Of a DNA stretch of 64,000 nucleotides, positions 35,518-45,733 are shown piece after piece. Source of the stretch: Polaromonas sp. P2-4 (GTDB taxonomy: Bacteria; Pseudomonadota; Gammaproteobacteria; Burkholderiales; Burkholderiaceae_C); contig CP087965.1 in assembly GCA_024703855.1 (NCBI GenBank), forward strand, positions 5,572,001 to 5,636,000, in the 5' to 3' direction. The notes under the pieces are model-generated. The model saw nothing but the letters and a program-made list of their open reading frames with translations. It made no database searches and was not told the DNA's origin. Position 1 is the stretch's first letter, and each line of letters starts with the position of its first letter. A program made the position numbers and the translations under genes.

Positions 35518-36607
35518 TCAGGCGCCGCTTTTGAGCGCAAAGCCCCAAGCCATTTTGGCCAGCAGCGGTGCCCCGGCCGCCGAGGCGACGGCCTGCGCGC
35601 TGGAGGCGGTGCCCGCTTCGACCCGTTTGGCAATGCCCTGCAAAATCGCGGCGAGGCGAAACAGGTTGTAGGCCAGGTAAAAGTTCCAGTCTGCTTTCAG
35701 TGCGTCAGGCGTAGTCAAACCGGTGCGCTCACAGTAAAGGCGGATGTACTCGGCCTCAGTTGGAATGCCCAGGCTGGCCACATCGAGTCCGCCAATGCCG
35801 CGAAACGCGCCGGGCGGAATGTGCCAGGCCATGCAGTGGTAACTGAAATCAGCCAGTGGATGGCCCAGCGTGGACAGCTCCCAGTCGAGCACCGCCAGCA
35901 CGCGTGGCTCGGTCGGGTGAAACATCAGGTTGTCGAGCCGGAAGTCGCCGTGCACGATGGACACCATGCGTTCATCGCGCGCTGGCCGGAATGTTGGCGG
36001 GCAGCCATTGCATCAGGCTGTCCATCTCGGGAATCGGTTGGGTGATGGAAGCGGCGTACTGCTTGCTCCAGCGGCCAATCTGGCGCTCAAAATAGTTGCC
36101 GGGTTTGCCGTAGTCGGCCAGGCCGCGTTCTGCAAACTTGACTTTATGCAGGGCCGTGATCACGCGGTTCATTTCGTCGTAAATCTCGGCGCGCTGAACA
36201 TTTGTCATGCCGGGCAGGGACTGGTCCCACAGCACGCGGCCCTCGACGAACTCCATCACGTAAAAAGCGCGGCCGATCACCGACTCGTCCTCGCAGAGGC
36301 AATGCATTTTGGCGACCGGTACGTCGGTGCCCTGCAGGCCCTGCATGACCTTGAATTCGCGCTCCACCGCGTGGGCGGAAGGCAGCAGCTTGGCCACCGG
36401 ACCGGGTTTGGCGCGCATCACGTAAGACCGGCCCGGCGTGATCAGCTTGTAGGTCGGGTTGGACTGGCCGCCCTTGAAAATCTCTACCGTCAACGGGCCC
36501 TGAAAGCCTTCCAGATGCTGGTTTAGATAGGCGGTAAGGGCTTCAGTGTCAAAAGCGTGCTGGCTGGAGACGGCCCGGGTGCCTACAAAGTGGTCGAAGT
36601 TACTCAT
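35518..36607 (-). CDS. APH-family phosphotransferase (ACAD10/11-type partner)
   Basis: An aminoglycoside-phosphotransferase-fold kinase of about 362 codons. FKGGQSNPTYKLIT forms the nucleotide loop, YVMEFVEGRVLWDQSLPG follows, and the Brenner motif IVHGDFRLDNLMF gives the catalytic Asp, with LDWELSTLGHPLADFS the metal site. A frame change lies near 35972. It begins four bases after the crp-like gene's stop and precedes the acyl-CoA dehydrogenase by 70 bp. A role in acyl-CoA metabolism, by phosphorylating a hydroxyacyl group, is inferred from the pairing. Confidence 0.85.
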
Positions 36608-36610
36608 GGT

Positions 36611-37337
36611 TTATTTGTCAGTCTCAGCTTCAGAAATGCGCATCAGGATGGCGCGGTTGCGCACCACCAGGCCGCCCGGCTCGATGCGGATGGCATTCTC
36701 GCGCTCCATGGCCTTGAGTTCCTGGTTGACGCGCTGGCGCGAGGCGCCCAGCAACTGGGCCAGCTCCTCTTGTGCCAGTTGCAGGCCGATGCGCACTTCG
36801 CTCGCGTCGGACAGGCTGGCAATGCCGTAGCTGCGCACCAGGTGCAGCAGCTGTTTGGCCAGGCGCGCCCTGCAAGGGCAGGGTGTTGAGGTCTTCCACC
36901 AGACCATAGAGCTGACGGATACGCCGTGCGTGCAGGCGCAGCATGGCTTCGTAAAGCTCCACATGCGCTGCCAGAATTTTCCGGAAGTCGGCTTTGGCCA
37001 CGCACAAAATAGTGGTGTCGCCATGCGCATAGGCGTCGTGCGTGCGACGGTCGCCGTCGAAAATCGCCACATCGCCAAACCAGATGCCGGGCTCGACATA
37101 GGTCAGCGTGATCTGCTTGCCCGAGAGGGAGGTCGAGCTCACCCGCACCGCGCCCTTGGCACAGGCAATCCATTCTTCGGGCGGTTCGCCGCGGGCGGCA
37201 ATCAGCTCGCCGTCTTTGTAACGTTTGACGTAAGCGCATCGAAGTATGTCGTGCCTCAGGGATGGGGACAGGGATGAAAACCAGCGACCACCGTTAATGG
37301 CCTCTCTTTCATCTATCGTAAGAATAGGATCGTCCAT
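36611..37337 (-). CDS. Crp/Fnr-family transcription regulator
   Basis: A regulator of about 241 codons. The N-terminal cyclic-nucleotide-binding-type beta barrel has RGEPPEEWIACAKGAVRVS and WFGDVAIFDGDRRTHDAYA; the C-terminal winged helix has LAQEELAQLLGASRQRVNQELK as recognition element. The four FNR-type cysteines are absent, so it is a Crp-like rather than oxygen-sensing Fnr protein. One frame change lies near 36870. Being first in the operon with the APH and acyl-CoA dehydrogenase genes, it probably controls them. Confidence 0.85.
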
Positions 37338-37449
37338 GGCCTGTCTTTTGAGTGACTAACAAGACAGACATTGTCACCCCAGGGACGGCCCGGCGGCTAC
37401 CCCCGCTGTCGCATGGGTGTCGCGTGTCAGAAGGGCCCGCGCAGCTTTC

Positions 37450-38379
37450 TTAGCTTGCCAGCGTGTGCAGGGGAATGTCTTTGGCCACCGCCAGTTTGTC
37501 GAGTTGCTGACGCGTTTGCGTGAGCATAAAAGCGGCAATGGCCTGGTGCGTGGCAGGTACCAACAAAGCCTTCACGCCGTCTGCCGCGACCCCGGCCTCT
37601 GCGCACAGGCGGGCGGCAAAATGCGCGGCTCCAGCGCGGCCACGGCTACGCGGCCGTTTTTGCAGGGGTAAACGCGGTAACCGGCATGTGCGCCGCCTAT
37701 GGCTGCGCCGGGTGTTGTTAAACCCCAGGCGCGCGGCAGCTCAGATAGCCTGCGGCGCTGGACAGGGCCACTTCCAGATAAACCCCCTTGGCCTTGCTGC
37801 GCTGGTGCATGACGGCTTGCAGCACGGCTTCGCTGGCCATCAGCGAGCCGCCCATGTCGGCGTACAGCGTGGGCGGCAGATCCAGCCCGGTCACCAAGTC
37901 GTTCTCCGCCAGATAGGTCAGGTCATGGCCGGGCTCCTCGGCGCGCGCACCTAGGCTGCCGACGATGGCGATCTGGCTGAGTTGCGGGTACTGCCGGTGC
38001 AGCGCCTGCCAGCTCAGGCCCAGCTTGACCAGGGCCGAGGGGCGAAAAGACGTCAGCAGCACATCGGCCTTGGCCAACTCGCGGTGCAGGGCTTTCTGGC
38101 CTTTGTCGGTTTTCAGGTCCACCACGCCGGTGCGCACACCTTCGTGCAGCGTGGCGTAAGCCTTGGGGTTGTACTGGCCCATGGGGTCGCCCGACGTGCC
38201 CGCCGGAGTGCCTTGCGGCGCGGGTGGCTCCAGCTTGACGCACGCGCGCCCATTTGGCGGCAACGCATCAGCGCCGCCGGGCCGGGCAGGTTGAGCGCCA
38301 GGCTCAGCACGCGCACGCCCTTGAGGGGCTGCAAGGGGGCGGGTGTTTTGGTGGGTTTGGCGCTGAGGGTAGGTGACAT
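37450..38379 (-). CDS. CaiB/BaiF-family CoA-transferase
   Basis: A class III CoA-transferase-fold protein of about 310 codons. LKGVRVLSLALNLPGPAALMR starts it, KLEPPAPQGTPAGTSGDPM and YATLHEGVRTGVVDLKTDKG carry the CoA-binding and catalytic-Asp region, and DLTYLAENDLV and LYADMGGSLMASEAVLQA follow. Three frame changes are needed, near 38245, 37737 and 37625; the corrected C-terminus ends DIPLHTLAS. The length is somewhat below the usual 360-400. It could be a racemase or CoA-transferase; the substrate is open. Confidence 0.8.
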
Positions 38380-38404
38380 AGAGGCTGACTTTACACCAGA
38401 TATT

Positions 38405-38470
38405 CAATGAAATAGGCCTCTAGCCCATACAGAACGGGCGCAAGCAGCTATTGTTTTAATAGCATAGATT
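38405..38470 (+). repeat. Dispersed palindromic element, family R1, reference copy
   Basis: The best-kept copy: AGGCCTCTAGCCCATACAG, ACGGGCGCAAGCAGCTAT, TGTTTTAATAGCATAGATTG in order, with the terminal GCTATTGTTTTAATAGC hairpin. It is intergenic between pobA and the CaiB-type gene. Confidence 0.75.
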
Positions 38471-38485
38471 GAGCTCTGCAAACGC

Positions 38486-39676
38486 TCACCACGACTCCAG
38501 CGGCAAGCCCACATAGTTTTCAGCCAGCGAGGCGCTAGCGGCCGGCGAATGGATCAGGTAGTCGAGCTCGGCCGCCTGGATCCTGGGGCCAAAGCCGCTT
38601 TCGTCGGGAAACTTGTGCATCAGCGAGGTGAACCACCAGGAAAAGCGCACGGCCTTCCAGACCCGTCGCAGACAGATGGCCGAGTAGTTGTCTATGCCCG
38701 CTTCGCTGCCGGCGTAAAACTCGGCCAGCAGCGCGCCAGGTAACGCACATCGCTGGCCGCCAGGTTCAGGCCCTTGGCACCGGTGGGCGGCACGATATGC
38801 GCGGCATCGCCGGCCAGAAACAGCCGGCCGAAACGCATGGGCTCGGCCACAAAGCTGCAGCAGCGGCGCAATGCTTTTTTCAATCGACGGGCCGGTCACC
38901 AGGTTTTCTGCCAGATCGGGCGCCAGGCGGCGGCGCAATTCGTCCCAGAAGGCCTCGTCGCTCCAGTTCTCAACCTTGTCGTCAAGCGAACACTGCACGT
39001 AGTAACGGCTGCGCGTGTGGCTGCGCATGCTGCACAGGGCGAAGCCGCGTGCGTGGTTGGTGTAAACCAGTTCGTGTGAGACGGGCGGCGTATCGGCGAG
39101 AATCCCGAGCCAGCCAAAAGGGTAGATGCGCTCAAAGGTTTGCAGCGCGCCCGCCGGCACACTGGCGCGGCTTACGCCGTGAAAACCATCGCAGCCGGCA
39201 ATGAAGTCGCATTCGACCTCATGCTCTTCCTTTCCGTTAATGCCGTGCTGCGTGTAGCGCACCTTGGGGTGCTCGCCGTCAAAGTCGTGCAGGCTGACAT
39301 GCTCGGCCTCGTAGACTGTCTTAAGACCTGCGGCCGAGCGCGCATCCATCAGGTCATGGGTCACCTCTGTCTGGCCGTAAACCATCACTTGCTTGCCGCC
39401 GGTGAGCTGGTGCAAGTCAATGCGGTGATGGGCACCTCCGAAGTCGAGCGAGAGACCGCCGTGCACCAGGCCTTCGCGGTGCATGCGCGCCCCCACGCCC
39501 AGCTCGTCGAGCAAGTCGGTCGTGCCTTGCTCCAGCACGCCCGCGCGTATGCGGCCCAGCACATAGTCGCGGCTGCGTTGCTCAATCACGATGGCGTCTA
39601 TGCCGGCCTTGTGGAGCAGTTGACCCAGCAAATGCCCGGCGGGGCCGCCGCCCACAATGGCTACCTGTACACGCAT
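38486..39676 (-). CDS. pobA: 4-hydroxybenzoate 3-monooxygenase
   Basis: PobA hydroxylates 4-hydroxybenzoate to protocatechuate with NADPH and O2. The 396-residue enzyme starts MRVQVAIVGGGPAGHLLGQL (FAD dinucleotide fold) followed by DYVLGRIRAGVLEQGT. The second FAD motif, FLAGDAAHIVPPTGAKGLNL, is found only in another frame between about 38870 and 38740, so two compensating indels flank it. The long upstream extension of the frame to 40009 is not used. It is divergent from its likely regulator at 39812. Confidence 0.9.
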   Translation of the reverse strand: MRVQVAIVGGGPAGHLLGQLLHKAGIDAIVIEQRSRDYVLGRIRAGVLEQGTTDLLDELGVGARMHREGLVHGGLSLDFGGAHHRIDLHQLTGGKQVMVYGQTEVTHDLMDARSAAGLKTVYEAEHVSLHDFDGEHPKVRYTQHGINGKEEHEVECDFIAGCDGFHGVSRASVPAGALQTFERIYPFGWLGILADTPPVSHELVYTNHARGFALCSMRSHTRSRYYVQCSLDDKVENWSDEAFWDELRRRLAPDLAENLVTGPSIEKSIAPLLQLCGRAHAFRPAVSGRRCRAYRAAHRCQGPEPGGQRCALPGALLAEFYAGSEAGIDNYSAICLRRVWKAVRFSWWFTSLMHKFPDESGFGPRIQAAELDYLIHSPAASASLAENYVGLPLESW

Positions 39677-39793
39677 GGTTGTCTCCGTTGAAATGTTTAT
39701 CGAGGCGATGTACCTCAAGCGTAAGCCGCGGCGCATTCGGCGGCTAGGGCCTGCAAAACGCCCCGCTATGCATTTGCACGATGTTTGGCGCAC

Positions 39794-39812
39794 TTGTGCG
39801 ATGATCGCGCAA
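39794..39812. promoter_or_regulatory. Palindromic operator between pobA and the IclR gene
   Basis: TTGTGCGATGATCGCGCAA is a 19-bp near-perfect palindrome that ends on the first base of the regulator's ATG. IclR-type PobR/PcaU regulators bind palindromes with CGATNATCG cores, so autoregulation is likely. Confidence 0.6.
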
Positions 39813-40633
39813 TGGTCACTTCCAAAACCGTTTCCGGCCCCGGCAGCTTTCCCATCGCCAAGGCCGACATGATCGAAGGCATGGCCAAGGGCATGGCCGT
39901 GCTGGAGAGTTTTGACACCCAGCGCCAGCGCCTCAACGCCACACTGGCGGCCGAGCGCGCCGGCATCACCCGGGCGGCGGCGCGCCGCCATTTGCTGACG
40001 CTGACGCACCTGGGCTACCTGGAAACCGATGGCAGCTATTTCTGGCTGGCGGCCAAAGTGTTGCGTTTTTCCGGCAGCTACCTGGCGTCTGCACGTTTGC
40101 CGCGTGCCATTCAGCCTACCTTGAACCGTTTGGCGGCACAGACCCAGGAATCGTTTTCAGCTGGTGTGCTCGACGGCGATGAGGTGGTGATTGTCGGGCG
40201 CAGCGGCTACGAATGGAGAAACTCGGCCACGGGTGGCGTCAGGGTGCTGGCTTATGGCCTGCATTTGGGGGCCCGCTTGCCAGCACATGCCACGTCCACC
40301 GGGCGGGTGCTGCTGGCGGCTAAAACCAAAGGGGCATTGAACGAATGGCTGAAAGGCCGCGCGCTCGCCCGGCTGACCACCCAGACCATTATTGACCTCA
40401 AGCAGTTTCGGGCCGTGATTGATCAAGTGCGCGCCGATGACTACTGCCTGGCGGTTGAGGAGCACGAACTGGGCGTGCATGCGCTGGCGGTGCCGCTGCG
40501 CAACATGCAGGGAAAAACGGTGGCCGCGCTCAACGTCGTGGCGTCGCCGCAGCGGCTGGCGGCGCATGAGATGCAGCGCGATTTGCTGCCGCTACTGCTG
40601 GATGCTGCGCGTGAGCTGCGCCAGTTACTCTAA
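39812..40633 (+). CDS. pobR: IclR-family regulator, PobR/PcaU type
   Basis: A 273-residue IclR-family protein. The N-terminal winged helix reads GMAVLESFDTQRQRL and AAERAGITRAAARRHLLTLTHLGYL; the C-terminal effector domain contains SATGGVRVLAYGLHLGARLPAHATSTGR (class signature, abbreviated by its key residues GLHLGARLP and STGR). Divergent placement from pobA strongly suggests a 4-hydroxybenzoate-responsive activator. ATG 39812 is chosen over the ATG at 39785 because it matches the family N-terminus better. Intact. Confidence 0.83.
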   Translation: MVTSKTVSGPGSFPIAKADMIEGMAKGMAVLESFDTQRQRLNATLAAERAGITRAAARRHLLTLTHLGYLETDGSYFWLAAKVLRFSGSYLASARLPRAIQPTLNRLAAQTQESFSAGVLDGDEVVIVGRSGYEWRNSATGGVRVLAYGLHLGARLPAHATSTGRVLLAAKTKGALNEWLKGRALARLTTQTIIDLKQFRAVIDQVRADDYCLAVEEHELGVHALAVPLRNMQGKTVAALNVVASPQRLAAHEMQRDLLPLLLDAARELRQLL

Positions 40634-40762
40634 AAACGGCTCACATCTGCGGGTTTGCTATCGGCAAGACAGACAGATACAAAGTTTACAATTCATTGCT
40701 GATGACCTCGTTTCAGGTCATTGGCGCATTAAAACTTAAAACCAATTGAGGGCGTTTTTCCA

Positions 40763-41113
40763 ATGAAGAAACTTCATGTCTTGCTTGCTGTCACAGCCAT
40801 TTCTCTGGTCGCTTGTGCGAATCGTCCTGAATCAATCAGGGCTTCCCACGTATCACATGAAAAATTCGTGCACCTTGATTGCACCGCGCTGACAACCAAG
40901 ATGTCAGCTACGCGCACGGATCTTGAAAAATTCTCCAAGATGCAAGACACCAAGGCGAACGGCGATGCGGTCGGTGTTTTCTTGCTCGGGATTCCTTTCA
41001 GCAAGCTATCAGGCGATCACGAAGGTGATGTTGCAAGACTGAAGGGTGAAGTAGAGGCTATCGAAACCGCCCAAGTAAAAGGGAAGTGCAGTGGAGAGCA
41101 GAAATCAAGCTGA
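40763..41113 (+). CDS. Hypothetical lipoprotein
   Basis: A 116-residue protein with signal HVLLAVTAISLVAC, a lipobox with Cys18. The mature part has one hydrophobic patch (GVFLLGIPFSKLSG) and helices with spaced Lys/Glu. The start is preceded by ATTGAGGGCG, a weak ribosome binding site. Similar small lipoproteins are frequent in proteobacteria; the role is unknown. Confidence 0.7.
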   Translation: MKKLHVLLAVTAISLVACANRPESIRASHVSHEKFVHLDCTALTTKMSATRTDLEKFSKMQDTKANGDAVGVFLLGIPFSKLSGDHEGDVARLKGEVEAIETAQVKGKCSGEQKSS

Positions 41114-41239
41114 TCTGACTCTCGCTTGGGGCATTTCGCCATGCCTCAGGCGCTCTTTCGGGTGGAGAAGGTCTTCAGAACTCGGTCGCAAGTTCAGTCA
41201 AACGGTCTTTTGTTGAAAGCCAAGACCAACAAGGCCAAA

Positions 41240-41981
41240 TTAGTGCCCCAGGATTTTTGAGAGGAAGTCCCGGCTGCGCTCGTTTTGCGGGTTGTTGAAA
41301 AAGTCGTGCGGATTGTTCTGCTCGACGATCTGGCCCTGGTCCATGAAGATCACGCGGTTGGCAACGGCTTTGGCAAAGCCCATTTCGTGCGTCACACACA
41401 CCATGGTGATACCCTGGCCGGCCAACTCGATCATCACATCGAGCACCTCCTTGATCATCTCGGGGTCAAGCGCCGAGGTGGGCTCGTCAAACAGCATGAT
41501 CTTGGGCGTCAGGCACAGCGCGCGCAATCGCCACGCGCTGCTGCTGGCCCCCGGAGAGCTGCAGCGGGTACTTGCTGGCCTGCTCGGCAATGCGTACGCG
41601 TTCCAACTGCTGCATGGCCTTTTCTTCGGCTTCTTTTTGGGCAGCTTGCCCACCCACATCGGCGAGAGCGTGAGGTTCTCCAGCACGGTCAGGTGCGGAA
41701 ACAGGTTGAACTGCTGAAACACCATGCCGACTTTCTTGCGGACTTCGTCAATCGCCTTGACATCGTCCGCCAGCTCCACGCCGTCCACCAGCAGGCGGCC
41801 TTGCTGATGCTCTTCGAGCCGGTTGATGCAGCGTATCAGTGTGGATTTGCCGGAGCCCGACGGGCCGCAAATCACGATCCGCTCGCCGCGGGCCACGTGC
41901 AAGTCGATGTCGCGCAATACATGGAAGTTGTTGCCTGTACCACTTGTTGACTTTGTCAAAGGTAATGATGGGTTCAGACAT
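41240..41981 (-). CDS. aapP: General L-amino acid ABC transporter, ATPase
   Basis: The ATP-binding subunit of a polar amino-acid importer, about 247 codons. Walker A is CGPSGSGKST, the Q-loop MVFQQFNLFPHLT, Walker B IMLFDEPTSALDPE and the switch His lies in VCVTHEMGFA. The signature LSGGQQQRVAIARAL is present only in another frame: compensating shifts lie near 41635 and 41525, and one extra base lies near 41942. It is the last gene of the aapJQMP operon and would energise uptake through AapQ/AapM. Confidence 0.88.
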
Positions 41982-42037
41982 GGGAAGGAAGGTATTGGTT
42001 GGCGGGTGCTTAAAGGGGTTGGCGCAGCGTGCTTTGA

Positions 42038-43143
42038 TTACCGCAGCTTGCTTACATTGACCTGTTTTTCGACCCACAGGCTGTAGCGCGACATCGAGAA
42101 GCAGAAGATGAAATAAATCAGCGCAATGAAGAGGTAGCCTTGCAGCTTGAAGGGCTTCCAGTCGGCGTCCGCGCTGATGGCTATGTCCAGTGCGCCGGTG
42201 AGTTCGTACAGGCTCACGATACTGACCAGGGAGGTGTCCTTGAAGATGGAGATGAAACTGTTGACGATGCTGGGCACCACCATGGCCAGCGCCTGCGGCA
42301 GCACAATCTTGCGCTGGGTTTGCCAGTACGACAGCCCCAGTGTGGCCGCCGCCTCAATCTGCCCCTTGGGAATGGCCTGCAGGCCGCCGCGTATGACTTC
42401 GGCCAGGTAGGCCGCGGCAAACAGGGTGATGCCCACCAGCACCCGGATCAGCACGTCGATGGTCAGGCCCTGCGGCATGAACAGCGGGAACATGAACGAG
42501 GCCATGAACAACACCGAGATCAGCGGCACACCGCGGATCAGCTCCACATAAATCGTGCAAAAGGCCCGGATGGCCGGCAGGTCGGAGCGCCGCCCCAGCG
42601 CCACCACCAGCGCGATCGGAAACGCCATGACGATGGACAGGGTCGCCAGCAGGATGGTGAGCGGCAAACCGCCCCAGCGGTCTGTTTCCACCTTGGACAG
42701 GCCTGGGGTATTGCCATACATCAGGACAAAAAGACCACCAGCACCGCTATCCACGCCCCCACCAGCCAGGGCTTCCAGAACGGCCGCATGCAGCTGGCCA
42801 CCAGCATGACCAGCATCAGCAGCGTGGCCACCAGCGGGCGCCACTGCTGCTCGAACGGGTAGCGGCCAAAAATGATGAGCCGGTATTTTTCCGCCACCAC
42901 GCCCCAGCAGGCACCCAGCCCTTCAGCGGCGCGGCAGGCCTTGAGGTCGGGCGCCCAGACCGCGCTGACCAGGGACCAGTTGAGAAATTGCGGCACAAAC
43001 CACAGTAAGAGGCCGCCCAGAATGACGGTCGCGCTGGCGGTTCTTACATCGCTGAACAGGTTGCTGCGCAGCCAGGCCAGCACCCCCTCGGTGTTCGTGG
43101 GGGCCGGACGCGGGGGAATCGGTTGAAAGGTTGGGGCGCTCAT
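42038..43143 (-). CDS. aapM: General L-amino acid ABC transporter, permease AapM
   Basis: An inner-membrane permease of about 367 codons with the long N-terminal extension typical of AapM (SAPTFQPIPPRPAPTN, then ILGGLLLWFVPQFLNW). The ABC permease core shows TIYVELIRGVPLISVLFMAS and the ATPase-contacting EAA loop (EAAATLGLSYWQTQRKIVLP). One frame change lies near 42725. The start overlaps the aapQ stop (ATGA). Confidence 0.87.
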
Positions 43144-44335
43144 GAGATAAGTTTCCTGATCAGCGTTCTTTGATGGCCACACGCGTTGTACCAATTCATC
43201 AACACCGAGGTGAGCAGCGAAATGGTCAGGTAGACCGCCATCAGAATGGCAATGCATTCCACGGCGCGCCCGGTCTGGTTCATGGCGGTATTGGCAATCG
43301 AGACGATATCGGGGTAGCCAATCGCCACCGCCAGGGAAGAGTTTTTGGTCAGGTTCAAATACTGGTTGGTCAGCGGTGGAATGATCACGCGCAAAGCCTG
43401 GGGCAGCATGACCAGCCGGATTTCCAGATTGCGGTCCAGCCCCAGCGCAGCGGCGGCTTCTGCCCTGACCCGCGGGCACCGAGGCAATGCCGGAGCGCAC
43501 CACCTCGGCAATGAAGGCGGTGGTGTAAATCGACAGGCCCAGCAAAATTGCCAAAAATTCCGGGGTGAGGGCGCCGCCCTCTTCAACCGAGAACTCGCCT
43601 TTGACCGGCATGTTCATCACGGTCGGAGCGCCCCCCAGCAACCAGCCCAGCAGGCTGGTCGCCACGACGAGGGCCATGGGAACCCAGACCATGCTTTTGG
43701 CAATGCCAGTGGCTTCAAATCGTTTTTTGGCCCACAGGCGATAAGCCCAGGCAAGTAGCACACCCGCGACCAGACCGGCTGCAGCCCAGGCCTGGCCTGC
43801 TGCCCAAACCGGGATCGGAAAATTCACCCCGCCCTTGCTCAAGAAGAAGGGGCCGACTTTCCAGGCATCCTGAATCGGCGGGAATATCTCGGTCAGCACC
43901 AGGTACCACATCAGCAACTGGAGCAGTACCGGGATATTGTGGAAACACTCGACGTAAGCCGAGCACAGGCCGCGCACCAAGGCATTGCAGGAGAAGCGGC
44001 CAACGCCCACCAAGGTGCCCAAAATGGTCGAAAAAAATGATGCCTGCAACGGCGACCCGCAAGGTGTTGCTCAGGCCGACCCCAAAAGCGCGCCAGTAAG
44101 ACTCGGCCGAATCGAAGGGGAAAAGACTCTCGCCAATCGAGAAACCGGCCGGCTGGCTTAAAAAGTCAAACCCGCTTTGAATGCCGCGTACCTGCATGTT
44201 GTACAGCGTATTGGAGGCTAAAAACCAGACCATCAGCCCAATCACGGCAGCGGCGATGACCTGGTAAATCAAGCCCCGGAAAGCCTTACTTCGCCAGGAC
44301 CAGTTGCTCTTTTTGGGGGGGCTCTTGAGTGACAT
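43140..44335 (-). CDS. aapQ: General L-amino acid ABC transporter, permease AapQ
   Basis: The partner permease, about 398 codons, starting MSLKSPPKKSNWSWRSKAFR. It has the AapQ-specific large periplasmic region (SGFDFLSQPAGFSIGESLFP and PVWAAGQAWAAAGLVAG) and the EAA loop (EAAAALGLDRNLEIRLVMLP). Frame changes lie near 44040 and 43480. It forms a heterodimer with AapM in this transporter type. A terminator-like hairpin separates it from aapJ. Confidence 0.87.
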
Positions 44336-44438
44336 CGCAACGTGGGTAGAAGTGTTGAGTAAATCAGCTTGATGAGAGCTTGATGAGATGGCCGGCGGCG
44401 TGCCTTGGAAGGCTTGTTGCATGAGTAAGCAAGACGTT

Positions 44439-44485
44439 AAAAAAAGCGTCGCCGGTGCTGCAAAGCTGCAAGCAACCGGCAACGC
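44439..44485 (-). terminator. Terminator-like hairpin between aapJ and aapQ
   Basis: On the minus strand GCGTTGCCGGT pairs with ACCGGCGACGC and is followed by seven T residues. In transporter operons such a partial terminator keeps the binding protein in excess of the permeases. Confidence 0.7.
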
Positions 44486-44517
44486 TATCAAGAAAACCGC
44501 ATCATGGCATCAGCGTA

Positions 44518-45551
44518 TCAGCGCAGCGGATAGGCGTACATCAAACCGCCCTTGTTCCACTGGTTGTTGATGCCGCGCGGCAGACCCAATGCCGACTTCG
44601 GTCCGACGTTGCGCTCGAAAATCTCGCCGTAGTTACCAGTCGCCTTGATCGCCCGGCCCATCCAGTCCTTGTCCAGACCCACCAGCTTGCCGGAGTCTTC
44701 GCCCGTGCCCAGAATGCGCTTGACGACAGGGTCCTGGCTGGTGTTTTTGAGCTGGTCAACGTTGGCCTGGGTGATGCCGTATTCTTCGGCCTCAATCAGC
44801 CCGTAAATCACCCATTTGACGATGGCAAACCACTCGTCGTCACCGCGGCGCACCATGGGGCCTAAAGGCTCTTTGGAGACCAGATCGGGGAGAATGACGT
44901 GATCGGCCGGTGTAGTGGCAACTTTGTTGCGGATGGAGGCCAAGCCAGAGGCATCGGTGGTGTAGGAGATGCAGCGACCTGCAAAGTAGGCGGCGGTTGC
45001 CGCTTCTTCTTTTCAAACACCACGGTTTTGATGTTCAGGTTGTTGGTTTTCGAGTAGTCGGTGAGGTTTTTCTCGGTGGTGGTGCCCGATTGCACACAGA
45101 CGGTCTGGTTTTTGAATTGCTTGGGTGATTTGATGTTGCTCTTTTTGGGCACGATGAAACCCTGGCCGTCGTAGTAGGTGACGACGGTGTCGTGCAGCCC
45201 GAGTGAGGCATCGCGGGTGAGGGTAAAAGTGGTGTTGCGCGAGAGCACGTCAATCTCGCCTGACTGCAGCGCGGTAAACCGCTGCTGGGCCGTCAGCGGA
45301 ACGTATTTCACTTTTTCACTGTCGCCGAGTACGGCTGCGGCAATAGCACGGCAGACATCAACGTCCAGGCCGGCCCACTTGCCACTGGAGTCGGCGGCTG
45401 AAAACCCCGCCAAGCCGGTGTGCACACCACACACCACTTGTCCGCGTGACTTGATGCCATCCAGTGTTTTGCCAGCCATGGCTGGCACTGCGGACAACAG
45501 GCCGGCAGCCGCAAGCGCCAGGGCGAGCCATTGTTTGGTGAATTTATGCAT
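44518..45551 (-). CDS. aapJ: General L-amino acid ABC transporter, binding protein
   Basis: The periplasmic receptor of the aap system, about 343 codons. A signal peptide (LALALAAAGLLSAVPAMA) is followed by LDGIKSRGQVVCGVHTGLAG, DVDVCRAIAAAVLGD and the ligand-binding strand SGEIDVLSRNTTFTLTRD. The C-terminal part (NQWNKGGLMYAYPLR) matches AapJ. One frame change lies near 45005. It is the first gene of the operon and is transcribed from a promoter upstream of 45551. Confidence 0.88.
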
Positions 45552-45733
45552 GAGGTGTGTCTCCTGTTTGAAGGTTCAATGAAACATGTCTGGGAAGGGC
45601 ATTCACTCTGAGCAATAGTTATGCCTGTTGATTTTTGTGAAATCGATATTTCCGCAGAGCACCGCGCGATGGTGCGCGTAAAAAACATGCGGGGCTATCA
45701 GGGGTGACCCTGACGGCTCTACCAAACCCAGAG

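Noticed and set aside
38486..40009. Long N-terminal extension of pobA
   Set aside because: It would run antisense through the start of the IclR gene; the family start MRVQVAIVGGG is at 39676.
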